64,000 nt of DNA from Dactylosporangium sp040605635 (GCF_040605635.1 NZ_JBEXDG010000035.1:36772-100771), one strand, 5' to 3'. Shown: positions 42,796 through 52,115, numbered from the stretch's first letter. Notes: generated from the sequence alone by a model not told the origin. Program-made: numbers and translations.

Positions 42796-43476
42796 CTACG
42801 ACGCGCCCTGAAGCAGGGCGGCCAGGTCCGCGGGGTGCCCCAGCGGGGCGTCGTGACCGCTTTCGATCAGATGCAACGGCACGCCGCCGGCACGGAGCCG
42901 GTCGAGGGTGACCGATGCGGGATACCCGGGCGGCGTGCCGGTGCAGAAGATGTACTGCCGCGGTACCGCCGCCGAAGCCTCGGTCTGGGGAGGCATCGGA
43001 TCGAGGGAAGGCGCGAGCGGGGTCGGGCACAGCCGGGCGTTCGCCCACGCGAGCGTCGCGGGGTCCAGCGACGGATCGGCGAGGGGCGTGGGCGGCAGCC
43101 ACAGGTCGCGGGGCAGGTCCGGCACCGGGCCGAGGAGCCCGGCGGCGCACTCGCCGGGCAGCGGCTCGGGCGCGTCGACGAAGACCAGGCGGGCCAGCCG
43201 GTCCGCACACCGGCGCGCGGCGGCGGCGATCGCGATGCCGCCCTGGCTGTGCCCGGCGAGGACCACGTCGCGCAGGTCCTCGTCGAACAGCAGGCTCGCG
43301 ATGTCGAGGGCCCAGGTGTCCAGCGAGGGCGGCTCGCCGGTGAGGTGCCGGCGGTCGCCCATCCCGGTCAGCGACGGCGTGTACACCTCATGGCCGGCGG
43401 CGGCGAGGCGGCGCCGGACCCGCGACCACGACCACGCGCCACGGAAGGCGCCGTGGACAAGGACGAAGACGGTCAC
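42796..43476 (-). CDS. Alpha/beta hydrolase
   Basis: 226 residues from a GTG at 43476 after GAGGTGAC. VFVLVHGAFRGAWSW supplies the oxyanion region, GHSQGG the nucleophile Ser, VDAPEPLPGE an acidic position and ESGHDAPLGHP the catalytic His. It resembles the small esterase/hydroxynitrile-lyase-like group encoded widely in actinomycetes. It lies 4 bp downstream of the monooxygenase-like gene, so the two form an operon and could act on the same small aromatic or ester substrate. Confidence 0.85.
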   Translation of the reverse strand: MTVFVLVHGAFRGAWSWSRVRRRLAAAGHEVYTPSLTGMGDRRHLTGEPPSLDTWALDIASLLFDEDLRDVVLAGHSQGGIAIAAAARRCADRLARLVFVDAPEPLPGECAAGLLGPVPDLPRDLWLPPTPLADPSLDPATLAWANARLCPTPLAPSLDPMPPQTEASAAVPRQYIFCTGTPPGYPASVTLDRLRAGGVPLHLIESGHDAPLGHPADLAALLQGAS

Positions 43477-43480
43477 GCCG

Positions 43481-43795
43481 TCACCTCGGCCGGTCCTCGA
43501 TGACGACCTCACCGATCGTGCGGGGATAGGTGTCGTACGGACGCAGGTGCTCGTACATGGCCTCGGTGTGCTCGACGTAGCCCGGGGTCCGGGTCGCCTC
43601 GGCGTACGACTCGGCCGTGTCGAACAGGCGGATGTGCGTGAAGTGCGTCGGGTCCTCGACGTCGCGGACCAGCCACCGGCCGCGGAAGCCGGGGTGGGCG
43701 GCGAAGTATTCGGCGAAGCGCGAGGACAGGGCGACGTACGCGTCCGCGTGGCCCTCCGCGTCGCGGGTCCAGGCCTGACTGACGACGACGTGCAT
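43481..43795 (-). CDS. Antibiotic-biosynthesis-monooxygenase-like (dimeric alpha-beta barrel) protein
   Basis: 104 residues. A ferredoxin-like fold of the ABM/Dabb type is suggested by VVVSQAWTRDAEGHADAYVALSSRF at the start and the conserved HFTHIRLFDTAESYAEATRTPGY centre. Such small proteins are cofactor-free oxygenases, heme-degrading enzymes or stability partners. Start ATG preceded by GGAGGGTCGG. It is probably co-expressed with the adjacent hydrolase. Confidence 0.7.
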   Translation of the reverse strand: MHVVVSQAWTRDAEGHADAYVALSSRFAEYFAAHPGFRGRWLVRDVEDPTHFTHIRLFDTAESYAEATRTPGYVEHTEAMYEHLRPYDTYPRTIGEVVIEDRPR

Positions 43796-43864
43796 CCGAC
43801 CCTCCTCGTTCCACTGTGCGAACCGATGTTTCCATCTGTACCGACGCAGTGGAAGTGACCCGGG

Positions 43865-44335
43865 TCACATGTGCGGCTTGGGTTCGCCGCTGAGGATGGT
43901 GAGGACGGTCGGCTCGTCGTTCAGGGTCACCTGCAGCGTGTGCAGCGCCGTGGTGCCCGGCCAGACGACCTTGGCCCGGCCGACGACGACCTGCGGCAGC
44001 GACAGGTGGCTCGGCTGGGGCAGCAGGCTCTTCACGTTCCCGGCGAGGATGTTGACCAGCTCACCGAGCGCGTCGGCGCAGTCGTCGGCGTTGGCGCTGA
44101 CCGGGTCGACGTCGAGCATCGCCCCCGCGATCACCCCCGCGGCGGGCAGGCCGCAGCGCAGCACGGCGAGGCCGTTCCACGCGCCGGCGACGCCGATGCT
44201 CGCGGTCACGTCCGCGGTGTCCGCCAGCGGCTCCGGGGCGGCCTGCACGTCGGGCGTGCAGTGCAGGTACGCCGTCCACACCTGCCACACGATGCCCCGC
44301 ACGTCGTCCTCGGACAGCGACGTCTCCGGATCCAC
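43865..44335 (-). CDS. CheX-like phosphatase-domain protein
   Basis: 156 residues from a GTG at 44335 after GGGGTGG. The core contains ADVTASIGVAGAWNGLAVLRC and DALGELVNILAGNVKSLL, matching the E-x2-N motif of CheX/CheC-type CheY phosphatases (Glu and Asn in ELVNI). No chemotaxis or flagellar gene is nearby, so it may dephosphorylate a response regulator of another pathway. Confidence 0.75.
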   Translation of the reverse strand: MDPETSLSEDDVRGIVWQVWTAYLHCTPDVQAAPEPLADTADVTASIGVAGAWNGLAVLRCGLPAAGVIAGAMLDVDPVSANADDCADALGELVNILAGNVKSLLPQPSHLSLPQVVVGRAKVVWPGTTALHTLQVTLNDEPTVLTILSGEPKPHM

Positions 44336-44481
44336 GAGACCACCCCCGGTCACCACTATCGGCGGGCGCGATGCCGAGTTGAGGGGACTTCCGGCCCTGC
44401 GGGTCGGGCGCTTCGGCACGGTCGTACCGACGCCGCGACGACGACACTGAGGTTGTCAAGGAAACCGACTGGAGGCCCGAA

Positions 44482-45051
44482 ATGAGCGCCGCATCCGTCC
44501 ACCACACCCCTGTCAGCCAGCTCGAGCGCGTCGAGGCGCCGGGCAGCATGCTCACCAAGGCCGCGGCGAAGTCCCTCGCGGTGCTGCGGATCGGCACCGG
44601 GTTCGTGTTCCTGTGGGCGTTCCTGGACAAGACGTTCGGCCTGGGCTACTCGACCCCGTCGGCCAAGGCCTGGATCAACGGCGGCTCGCCCACGAAGGGC
44701 TTCCTCAGCTCGGTCGACGTGGGCCCGCTGCAGTCGGCGTTCCACGCGATGGCCGGCACCTGGTGGGCGAACTGGCTGTTCATGCTCGGCATGCTCGGCG
44801 TCGGTGTGGCCCTGCTCGCCGGGGTCGGCATGCGGATCGCCGCCGCGTCCGGCGCGCTCATCATGGCGATGATGTGGCTGGCCGAATGGCCGGTCGGCGC
44901 GACCGGCTCGACCAACCCGTTCGCCGACTACCACCTGATCTACGCGCTCGTGCTGGTGGTGCTGGCCGCCGCGTACGCCGGGCACACCTGGGGCCTCGGC
45001 CGCCTGTGGGCGAAGCTGCCCTTCGTCCAGCGCAACCGCTGGCTCATCTGA
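44482..45051 (+). CDS. DoxX-family membrane protein
   Basis: 189 residues; ACTGGAGGCCCGAA precedes the ATG. Four membrane helices (about 30-50, 88-108, 115-135, 150-170). The motifs LRIGTGFVFLWAFLDKTFGLGYST and WWANWLFMLGMLGVGVALLAGVGMRIAA fit the DoxX/DoxD group, relatives of quinone-linked thiosulfate dehydrogenase subunits. The role is probably membrane redox. Confidence 0.85.
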   Translation: MSAASVHHTPVSQLERVEAPGSMLTKAAAKSLAVLRIGTGFVFLWAFLDKTFGLGYSTPSAKAWINGGSPTKGFLSSVDVGPLQSAFHAMAGTWWANWLFMLGMLGVGVALLAGVGMRIAAASGALIMAMMWLAEWPVGATGSTNPFADYHLIYALVLVVLAAAYAGHTWGLGRLWAKLPFVQRNRWLI

Positions 45052-45063
45052 CCCCTTCGGAAC

Positions 45064-45098
45064 CGAAGGACCCGGGACTCGTCGTCCCGGGTCCTTCG
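45064..45098. terminator. Bidirectional terminator
   Basis: A perfect 15-base stem CGAAGGACCCGGGAC (45064-45078) with GTCCCGGGTCCTTCG (45084-45098), loop TCGTC, between convergent DoxX and TrkA-type genes. Confidence 0.85.
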
Positions 45099-45102
45099 CC
45101 TG

Positions 45103-45780
45103 TCAGCGGGGGAAGCCGCCGCGGTCGCCGATCCGCTCGACCTTCTTCGTCGGGCCGGAGACGATCAGGGTGTCGCCGTGCTCGATGACGGTGTCGGGCA
45201 GGGCGGTCTCGGCCTCGCGGCCGGCGCGCTTGACGGCGACGACCGTGATGCCGTGCTTGCTGCGCAGGCCCAGCTGGGTCAGGGTCTGCCCGATGGTCTC
45301 CTCCGGCGGGCAGACCTTCGCGATCGCGTAGCCGTCGTCGAGCTCGATGAAGTCCAGCAGCTGGCCGGTGACGAGGTGGGCGACGCGCTCCCCCATGTCG
45401 GCCTCGGGGTAGACGACGTGCCGGGCGCCGACCCGCTCCAGGATGCGGCCGTGCTTGGCGGAGATGGCCTTGGCCCAGATCTCCTCGACGCCGAGCTCGG
45501 TGAGGGCCAGGACGGTCAGGACGCTCGCCTCGATGTCGGTGCCGATGCCGACGACGGCGCGGTTGAACTCGGCGACGCCGATCTGGCGCAGGGCCTCCTC
45601 GTCGGTGGAGTCGGCATGTACGACGTGGGTGAGGACGTCGGCGAGCTTCTGCACGATCTCGGCGTTCTCGTCGATGCCGAGGACCTCGTGACCGAGCTCG
45701 GTGAGCGACTCGGCGACCTGCCCGCCGAAGCGGCCGAGGCCGATGACCACTACGCCGCCGGACCTGTCACTGTCGCTCAT
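45103..45780 (-). CDS. TrkA/KtrA-type potassium channel regulatory subunit
   Basis: 225 residues. The N-terminal RCK domain has VVVIGLGRFGGQVAESL (nucleotide-binding GxGxxG) followed by GIDENAEIV; the C-terminal TrkA-C domain starts near residue 140 (FIELDDGYAIAKVCPPEETIG) and ends with GDTLIVSGPTKKVERI. It gates the partner TrkH-type channel in response to nucleotides. The partner gene ends 16 bp upstream on the same strand. Confidence 0.9.
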   Translation of the reverse strand: MSDSDRSGGVVVIGLGRFGGQVAESLTELGHEVLGIDENAEIVQKLADVLTHVVHADSTDEEALRQIGVAEFNRAVVGIGTDIEASVLTVLALTELGVEEIWAKAISAKHGRILERVGARHVVYPEADMGERVAHLVTGQLLDFIELDDGYAIAKVCPPEETIGQTLTQLGLRSKHGITVVAVKRAGREAETALPDTVIEHGDTLIVSGPTKKVERIGDRGGFPR

Positions 45781-45796
45781 CGAGCCTCCAAAGGCG

Positions 45797-47128
45797 TCAC
45801 CCGATGATCGGCCGCTCCTCGGGCAGGCGGTAGCGCAGCTTCCGGTGTCGCAGGGCGATCGCGGAGGCCACCGTGATGGTACCGACCCTGCCGATGAACA
45901 TCAGTGCGACGAGCGTCAGCTGCCCGGCCGCCGGCAGGGACGCGGTGATGCCGGTGGACAGGCCGGTGGTGGAGAACGCGGCGGTCGCCTCGAACAGGAC
46001 CCGGTCGAACGGCAGCTCGGTGACGAGCAGCAGGACCAGCGTCCCGGCGGCGACCGTGCCGACGCCGAGCAGGGCGACGGTGACCGCCTGGCGGACGGTC
46101 TGGGCGGGCACCCGGCGGGCGCCGACGTTGACGTCGTCCTCGCCGCGGACCTCGGCCCAGATGACGAACGCGAGGAGGAAGAACGTGGTGACCTTGATGC
46201 CGCCGGAGGTGCCGGCGCTACCGCCGCCGATGAACATCAGCACGTTGGTGAACGCCAGGGTCTCGGGGCGGACCTCGGCGTAGTCCATGCTGTTGAACCC
46301 GGCGGTGCGGGGGCTGACGCCGGAGAACGCGCCGCCGACGATCGTCTGCCACCAGTTGAGCGGCCCGAGGGTGGCAGCGTTGGACCACTCGAAGGCGGTG
46401 ACGGCGATCATGCCGATGAGCAGCAGGATCACCGAGCCCCAGACGGTGAGCCGGGTGTGGATCGACCAGTGGCGCGGCTTGCGCCATTCGCGGTAGAGCT
46501 CCAGCATGACCGGGAAGCCCAGGCCGCCCAGGACGACGGCGACCGCGACGGTGCCGCAGATCCACGGGTCCCCGACGAAGCCGATGAAGCTGTCGGTGTA
46601 CAGCGTCGTCCCGGCGTTGTTGAACGCGCTGACCGCGTGGAAGACGCCGTGCCAGAGCGCGGTGCCGAAGGTGCCGTCGTAGGTGGTGCGGAACCGGACG
46701 GTCAGCACGGCGGCGGCGACCAGCTCGAAGCCGACCATCATGGCGAGGACCCGCAGCAGCAGCGCCCGCACCTCGCCGAGGTTGAGCGAGCGGGTCTCGG
46801 CCTGGGCGACAAGCCGGGTGCGCAGCGCCAGCCGGCGGGACACCATCAGGCCCAGGACCGTCGCGAAGGTCATGATGCCGAAGCCGCCGACCTGGATGAG
46901 GCCGAGGATGATGCCCTGGCCGGCCGGTGACCAGTAGGTCGCGACGTCCACCGTGCTCATGCCGGTGATGAACACGGACGACGCGGCCGTGAACAGCGCC
47001 ACCAGGAACGGCGCGGGCTCCCCGGCGGCGCGGGCCGCGGGGAGCATGAGCAGGCCGGTGCCGACGGCGAGCACGGCCAGGAACGCCGTCGGCAACAGGC
47101 GGGTCGGGTGCCGCAGGGCACGGAGCAT
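45797..47128 (-). CDS. TrkH/KtrB-type potassium transporter
   Basis: 443 residues; AGGA lies eight bases before the ATG. Four repeated membrane-pore-membrane units are visible, with filter-like segments ITGMSTVD, FNNAGTTL, GVSPRTAGFNSMD and STTGLSTG, the last three with the conserved Gly of KtrB filters. It should import K+ with the KtrA-like subunit encoded next. It starts 10 bp after the MMPL stop, making an MMPL-trkH-trkA operon. Confidence 0.9.
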   Translation of the reverse strand: MLRALRHPTRLLPTAFLAVLAVGTGLLMLPAARAAGEPAPFLVALFTAASSVFITGMSTVDVATYWSPAGQGIILGLIQVGGFGIMTFATVLGLMVSRRLALRTRLVAQAETRSLNLGEVRALLLRVLAMMVGFELVAAAVLTVRFRTTYDGTFGTALWHGVFHAVSAFNNAGTTLYTDSFIGFVGDPWICGTVAVAVVLGGLGFPVMLELYREWRKPRHWSIHTRLTVWGSVILLLIGMIAVTAFEWSNAATLGPLNWWQTIVGGAFSGVSPRTAGFNSMDYAEVRPETLAFTNVLMFIGGGSAGTSGGIKVTTFFLLAFVIWAEVRGEDDVNVGARRVPAQTVRQAVTVALLGVGTVAAGTLVLLLVTELPFDRVLFEATAAFSTTGLSTGITASLPAAGQLTLVALMFIGRVGTITVASAIALRHRKLRYRLPEERPIIG

Positions 47129-47138
47129 GCGGAAGATC

Positions 47139-49328
47139 CTATGACCTCACGCTGGTGACGAGGTCCCGTGTCTGCGGGGTCTGCGCCGGTACGTCGTGGG
47201 AGACCTCGGGCAGCCAGCCGAGCCAGCGCGGCAGCCACCAGTTGCGCTCGCCGAGCAGGGCCATCGTGGCCGGGAGCAGGACCGCCCGGACGATCGTCGC
47301 GTCCAGCAGGACGGCCGCGGCCAGGCCGACGCCGAGCTCCTTCGTCGACACCAGGGGCAGCGTCGCGAACAGCGCGAACACCGCCACCATGACCGCCGCG
47401 GCGCTGGTGATGACGCCCGCGGTGGCGGTGATGCCCTCGGTGACCGCCTGCCGGGTCGGCAGCCCGCGGTCGTGGCCCTCACGGATCCGGCTGACCACGA
47501 ACACGTGGTAGTCCATCGACAGGCCGAACAGGATCACGAACAGGAACAGCGGCATCCAGTTGGTGATGCCGTCCGCGGCGCGGAAGTCCAGCAGCGACTC
47601 GAAGTGCCCGTACTGGAAGACGAACACCAGCATCCCGTAGGCCGCGGCCACCGACAGCAGGTTGAGCACCACGCCGGTGGCCGCGACGACGACCGACCGG
47701 AAGGACACGAGCAGCAGCAGGAACGCCAGGCCCAGCACGAACCCGAAGACCAGCGGCATGGAGCCGGCGAGCTGGTCGTTGAAGTCCTCCGAGCCCGCCG
47801 TGTCGCCGGTGACGCCTACCCATGCGTCCGGGTATCCGGCGAGGGTGGCGGGGATGACGGTGCCGCGCAGCGCCGCGAGGGCCTCCTCGGAGGCGCGGTC
47901 GCTGCCGGTGCCGGACAGGCCGACGCTGACGACGGCGACCGTGCCCGCCGGGTTGACCTCGACGGTCACCGGCTCGTGCAGCCGGCCCGTGGCGAGGGCC
48001 TGCCGCTTGAACTCCGCGACCGCCGCGTCCCACTCGGTGCCGGTGACGGCGGGCGCCTTGACGACGACCCGGGCGGGGCCGGTGCCGCCGGGGAACGCCG
48101 CCTGGATCGCCAGGAACGCCTGCGTGATCGGCGCGCTCGGGGACAGGTCCTCCACGCCCTCGCCCTTGGTGCGCAGGTCGAGCGCCGGCGCGGCGAGGGC
48201 GCCGAGCGCGATGACGGCGAGGACGGCCGAGATGAGGGGGCGCTTCAGGACCAGCCGCAGGAACGCGCCCCAGACGCGGTTGCCGGAGCGTTTGCGGTAC
48301 AGGCCGGGAATCCGGCCGAGGTCGACCCGGTCCCCCAGCGCGGACAGCAGCGCCGGCAGGACGGTCAGCGAGCCGAGGACGGCCGTGGCGACGACGAGGA
48401 TCGTGCCGACGGCGAAGCTGACGAACGTGGTGTCGCGGGTCAGGAACATCCCCGCCATGGCGACGATGACCGTCAGCCCGGACACCCAGATCGACCGGCC
48501 CGACGTCTGCGCGGCGATGACGAGCGCCCGGTGCGGGTCGACGCCGGCGCGCCGCTCGTCGCGCTCCCGGCGGATGTAGAACAGGCAGTAGTCGACCCCG
48601 ACGGCGAGCCCGACCAGGAGCATGACGTGCATCGTGGTGTCGACGGCCGGCGCGAGGTGGCTGGCGTACGCGAGCAGCCCGACCGCCCCGACGACGGCCG
48701 TGACGGCGAGCCCGACCGGCAGCAGCGCGGCGACGATCGCCCCGAACGCGACGAGCAGGATCCCGAGGGTGACGGGGATCGACAGCATCGACAGCCGGTT
48801 GAGCCGCTCGTCGAGCTCGTCGCCGATGAGCTTGTCCCCGCTGGCGTCGCCGGCCTCGGCGATGTACAGCTCCGGATGGGCCCGCTGCACGCCCGCGACG
48901 GCGTCGAGGACCGGCTGGATGCGGTCCTTCGCGGTCTCCGGGTCCCCGCGGACGGTGAACGTCAGCAGCACCGACTTCCCGTCCTCGGACGTGAGCGGCG
49001 CCGCGACCGGCTCGGTGGCGCCGGTCGCCTGCACGGCCTCGGTCACCTCCCGGATTACCTCGGGTGCCGGGCCTTTTTCGGCAGTGATGATGATCATCTC
49101 GCCGGCGCCCTGGACGGGGAAGCCGGCCTGCTCGACGACCCGGTCGGCGCGGCCGGACTCGCCGTTGCCGAAGTCTTTGCTGCCCGCCTCGATCATGCCG
49201 GCCTGCCCGCTGAGCACGGTCACGCCGACGACGAACACGAGCCATCCGATGATGGCGAGCGCGCGATGGCGGGCGCTCCACACCGCGAACCGCGCCGCGA
49301 TGCCCTTCACGTTGTCCCTGGATTCCAT
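47139..49328 (-). CDS. MMPL-family RND transporter
   Basis: 729 residues from the ATG at 49328. Two MMPL units (about 15-370 and 395-715), each with one helix, a large extracytoplasmic loop and five helices. The second-unit motif LFLFVILFGLSMDYHVFVVSRIREGHDRG and the first-unit VGLAVGVDYCLFYIRRERDER carry the proton-relay Asp-Tyr pairs of MmpL proteins. Such proteins export lipids or small molecules using the proton gradient. It is first gene of the operon with the K+ uptake genes, an odd partnership. Confidence 0.9.
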   Translation of the reverse strand: MESRDNVKGIAARFAVWSARHRALAIIGWLVFVVGVTVLSGQAGMIEAGSKDFGNGESGRADRVVEQAGFPVQGAGEMIIITAEKGPAPEVIREVTEAVQATGATEPVAAPLTSEDGKSVLLTFTVRGDPETAKDRIQPVLDAVAGVQRAHPELYIAEAGDASGDKLIGDELDERLNRLSMLSIPVTLGILLVAFGAIVAALLPVGLAVTAVVGAVGLLAYASHLAPAVDTTMHVMLLVGLAVGVDYCLFYIRRERDERRAGVDPHRALVIAAQTSGRSIWVSGLTVIVAMAGMFLTRDTTFVSFAVGTILVVATAVLGSLTVLPALLSALGDRVDLGRIPGLYRKRSGNRVWGAFLRLVLKRPLISAVLAVIALGALAAPALDLRTKGEGVEDLSPSAPITQAFLAIQAAFPGGTGPARVVVKAPAVTGTEWDAAVAEFKRQALATGRLHEPVTVEVNPAGTVAVVSVGLSGTGSDRASEEALAALRGTVIPATLAGYPDAWVGVTGDTAGSEDFNDQLAGSMPLVFGFVLGLAFLLLLVSFRSVVVAATGVVLNLLSVAAAYGMLVFVFQYGHFESLLDFRAADGITNWMPLFLFVILFGLSMDYHVFVVSRIREGHDRGLPTRQAVTEGITATAGVITSAAAVMVAVFALFATLPLVSTKELGVGLAAAVLLDATIVRAVLLPATMALLGERNWWLPRWLGWLPEVSHDVPAQTPQTRDLVTSVRS

Positions 49329-49387
49329 GCCACGAACGCTATTGACGCCACCGGCCGCGATCGATCCGGCGAGCCCGCTGACCTGAG

Positions 49388-49696
49388 GTGGGGCGCACGG
49401 GCGGCCCCTGGGTAGGGCCAGCCCCACCACCGCTCACGGCGGCGTACGTCGTGCACCGCCGCAACGCGGGCTCCCTCACCATGCTCGGCGGCGCCGTGAT
49501 CCTCGCCGCCTGGGCGTTCAACGGGTGGTGGACCCTGATGACGGCGAGCACCGGAGACGACGGCCGGCTGCTGGCCGACATCTACTGGCTCCTGGACGCG
49601 ATCGGCACGGCGCTGCTCATGGCAAGCTACGGCCTGCACCGCCGCCGCTCCCGCACCGGAGCACAGCCGAACGTGCCGCAGCATCAGCCGATGTAG
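49388..49696 (+). CDS. Small two-helix membrane protein
   Basis: 102 residues from a GTG at 49388, or about 71 from the ATG at 49481. Two hydrophobic segments (LGGAVILAAWAFNGWWTLM and LLDAIGTALLMASYGLH) span the membrane; the ends are basic. It has no recognised family, and the start is uncertain because no ribosome site is evident. Its end overlaps the convergent small gene by 13 bases. Confidence 0.5.
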   Translation: MGRTGGPWVGPAPPPLTAAYVVHRRNAGSLTMLGGAVILAAWAFNGWWTLMTASTGDDGRLLADIYWLLDAIGTALLMASYGLHRRRSRTGAQPNVPQHQPM

Positions 49697-49896
49697 CCGG
49701 TCTCCGGGTCGATCTGGGCGAGGAAACCGCGGATGGCCGCCACGTGCTCAGCCGTTGTCGGCGGCGCGGCATCGGACCTGGCCGAGCTGAACCCGTATCC
49801 AGGATTCCGTCCCGAGACCCAGGTGTAGTCGTACTGCCCGGGACGCTCGGGCCGCCCGGCCACGCTGAACACCTGTCCGTCGACTTCGAGGCGCAT
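49684..49896 (-). CDS. Small conserved-looking hypothetical protein
   Basis: 70 residues from the ATG at 49896 (MRLEVDGQVF), which follows GGGAGG; an upstream ATG at 49908 has no ribosome site. The product has a beta-rich start (VFSVAGRPERPGQYDYTWVSG) and a helical end (TTAEHVAAIRGFLAQIDPETGYI). No function recognised. Confidence 0.6.
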   Translation of the reverse strand: MRLEVDGQVFSVAGRPERPGQYDYTWVSGRNPGYGFSSARSDAAPPTTAEHVAAIRGFLAQIDPETGYIG

Positions 49897-49945
49897 CACA
49901 CCTCCCATGATTGCGGCTACGCTGCCCGGGTGACAGCGGCGATCG

Positions 49946-50719
49946 TCACACTTGCCGGGCCGATGCCCGGGCCTGACCGTCCCGGGTGAGCATCGCGGCC
50001 AGAGCGGTGCCGGGCGGGAGGTGACGCAGAATCGTCGTCGCGGCGGGCCGGGGCACGCGGTGCAGGGTCTGCACGGCGCGGCGGGGGTCCATCATGGCCA
50101 GTGCGCCGACGGCGTCCGCCGGGGCGAGCCGCGCAGCGATCTGGATCGCCGGGCCGAACTCGATCGACTCCAGGATACGCGCGACATCCGGAACCGGGAC
50201 GCCGGTCAACGCGGCAGCGGCATCGGCCGGGCGGCGGATGGCGGCGATGTCCAGCCGGGCCAGGTGCTCCGGCAGCGGACGCCCCTCGGTGCGCAGCCAC
50301 TGCCACCAGCCGCGGCTGCCGGCCCGGTGCTCGGGATGCTCCAGCAGCCACAGCACGAACCGCGCTCGCTCCTGCCCGTCGGCGGCGAGCCTGGCGCGCA
50401 GGGACGCGTTGTCCAGCGTGCGGGCCAGTTCCCAGTAGCGGTGGTCCTTGCACCGTTGCGGCCGGCCGACCGCGCCGACGATCAGCTCCCGCAGGGCCGC
50501 GGCGGACCGGGGCGGCGCGCCGAGGGCGGTGAAGGTCTGCAGGACGGCGTCCTTCAGCGACCACGGCGAGTGCGGCCATGGCCCGTCCCGCCATGCCTGC
50601 GGGTCGGTCGCCTCCAGCGTCAAGAACCTGACCGCGGCGCCGGACAGCGGCATCATCCGGAGCCGGCGGACGGGCCAAGGGGATGACAGCAGCTCGCAGA
50701 ACCGCACGACGGCGCTCAC
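49946..50719 (-). CDS. Hypothetical helical protein
   Basis: 257 residues from a GTG at 50719. Soluble and largely helical, with Trp-rich segments (WRDGPWPHSPWSLKDAVLQTF, RGWWQWLR) and repeated RR pairs; strong third-position GC supports a real gene. The C-terminal third (GPAIQIAARLAPADAVGALAMMDPRRAVQTLHRVP in part) loosely resembles MgtE-like or armadillo-type helices, which is not enough to name a function. Confidence 0.6.
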   Translation of the reverse strand: MSAVVRFCELLSSPWPVRRLRMMPLSGAAVRFLTLEATDPQAWRDGPWPHSPWSLKDAVLQTFTALGAPPRSAAALRELIVGAVGRPQRCKDHRYWELARTLDNASLRARLAADGQERARFVLWLLEHPEHRAGSRGWWQWLRTEGRPLPEHLARLDIAAIRRPADAAAALTGVPVPDVARILESIEFGPAIQIAARLAPADAVGALAMMDPRRAVQTLHRVPRPAATTILRHLPPGTALAAMLTRDGQARASARQV

Positions 50720-50868
50720 GGCACGACGGTACCGGGGTGCGCGGGTAGACGAGGAAGACGGTGTTGCAGAAGTGGTCGGCCGCGGCCTGGGCTTCTTGGG
50801 CGGAGCGGGTGTCGACGGCGGTGCCGCCGGGACGTCACGCCCCCGTCGATGACGAGGTCACGCTGACG

Positions 50869-51060
50869 GTGATGGCGTCGCGCGGCGAACTGACCGGAAG
50901 GCCGGGGTGCGAGGCACCGTTGTCCTCGGCGGCGCGCGGCGGGTGGCCCCTCGGCACGATCGCGCTGACGATCGCCTCGCCCGGGCGGGCGGGCGGGCGG
51001 GCGCTGCAGTGGGTGCTGTTCGTCGCGGTCGTCGGTGCACGTCGCGGCGACCGCCTGGTG
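50869..51060 (+). pseudogene. Possible fragment of a small membrane-protein gene
   Basis: Reading on the plus strand gives MASRGELTGRPG..., then PLGTIALTIAS and GGRALQWVLFVAVVG. A similar pair of motifs (LLGTIALTLVV and PGQALQWLLLMAHF) occurs on the minus strand at 57289-57470. Neither copy has a clean full-length frame. A GGGC-rich slippage tract at 50985-51000 interrupts this one. Otherwise the 50720-51107 gap contains no gene I can support. Confidence 0.3.
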
Positions 51061-51107
51061 CTTCTCCGTGCCCGAGATCCGCTGGCACCCCGCCCAGCAC
51101 GCCAGCG

Positions 51108-52115
51108 TCAGACGGGCGTCGTGGCGCGGTCCGGGTGGTGGTGGACGGTGAGGTGCGGGGACAGGGCGCGGAGGAAGTCGGGGGCGTCGAAGGCGGCACC
51201 CGCCGAGGCGACGCCGGTGGTGCGCACGCGGCCGGTGAGGATGCGGTCGACGGCCTCCACGGCGAGGGGCGCGGTGATGGCGTAGATGTCCTGGCCGGTG
51301 GCGACGATGCGGCGTTGCGCCGGGCCTGAGCGGACGACGACGTCGACCATGAAGGTCTGCGCGGAGCGGCCGAGGGCGTCGACCGGGGCCGGGGGCGAGG
51401 CGCCCGGGGCGGACAGGTCCGTGGCCGCCCGGACCGTCATGGACGTGCGCACCTCCGGCACCGCCAGGTGGCTCGGCACGGTGACGACGTCGGCCATGGT
51501 GAACTCGCCGATGACGTCCTGCGGGCCGAGCGGCGCCGGGAAGGGCCACTCGACCACGGTCGGGGTGTCGTCGTGGTGCACCAGCCGCCCGCCGGAGAAG
51601 CGGACCCTGCGGCCACCGCGGCGCTGCCCCGACACCACGCCGGAGACCAGGGTGCCCGGGGTGGGGTGCCAGCTGCTCAGGCCGTAGGCGACGTGCACCT
51701 CGTCGGCGGCCGTCCAGTCGCCCATCGCGGTCGTGACGAGCAGGTCGCCGAGGCCGCCGAAGAACGCCATCGCCGGGACCACCGCCGTGTCCGCGGCCTT
51801 GAACAGGGCGAACGTGTCCCGGTTCGCCTCGATCTCGGCGGCCACGTCGACGTACGGGATGCCGGCGCGCAACGCGGCCCCGATCAGCGGCGCGGCGGTC
51901 GTCGCGAACGGCCCCGCGGTGTTGATGACGGCCGCCGCGCCGTCGAGCGCCCGGTCGAGCGCGGCCGGGTCGTCGACCGCCGCCTGCCGTCCCCCTCGCA
52001 GCTTCGCCGCGTTCCGGCCGAGCGGCAGCGGCGTGTACCCACGCGCCTCGAGCTCCGCGACGACGAACCGGCCGGTGTGCCCGGAGGCACCGTACACAGC
52101 GACATTGTGATCCAC
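51108..52115 (-). CDS. Saccharopine-dehydrogenase-like / trans-acting enoyl reductase family protein
   Basis: 335 residues from a GTG at 52115 (AGGA eight bases upstream). NVAVYGASGHTGRFVVAELEARG is a Rossmann NAD(P)-binding start, followed by INTAGPFATTAAPLIGAALRAGIPYVDVAAE, the family signature in which a catalytic centre sits after the GPF motif. Relatives include mycobacterial Rv2953-type trans-acting enoyl reductases and saccharopine reductase-like proteins. It is divergent, across 70 bp, from the GlxA/AraC-type regulator, which probably controls it. Confidence 0.8.
   Translation of the reverse strand: MDHNVAVYGASGHTGRFVVAELEARGYTPLPLGRNAAKLRGGRQAAVDDPAALDRALDGAAAVINTAGPFATTAAPLIGAALRAGIPYVDVAAEIEANRDTFALFKAADTAVVPAMAFFGGLGDLLVTTAMGDWTAADEVHVAYGLSSWHPTPGTLVSGVVSGQRRGGRRVRFSGGRLVHHDDTPTVVEWPFPAPLGPQDVIGEFTMADVVTVPSHLAVPEVRTSMTVRAATDLSAPGASPPAPVDALGRSAQTFMVDVVVRSGPAQRRIVATGQDIYAITAPLAVEAVDRILTGRVRTTGVASAGAAFDAPDFLRALSPHLTVHHHPDRATTPV

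Noticed and set aside
40851..42911. 686-codon plus-strand ORF opposite the TPR protein
   Set aside because: Shadow of the TPR gene; Arg-rich product, no recognisable fold.
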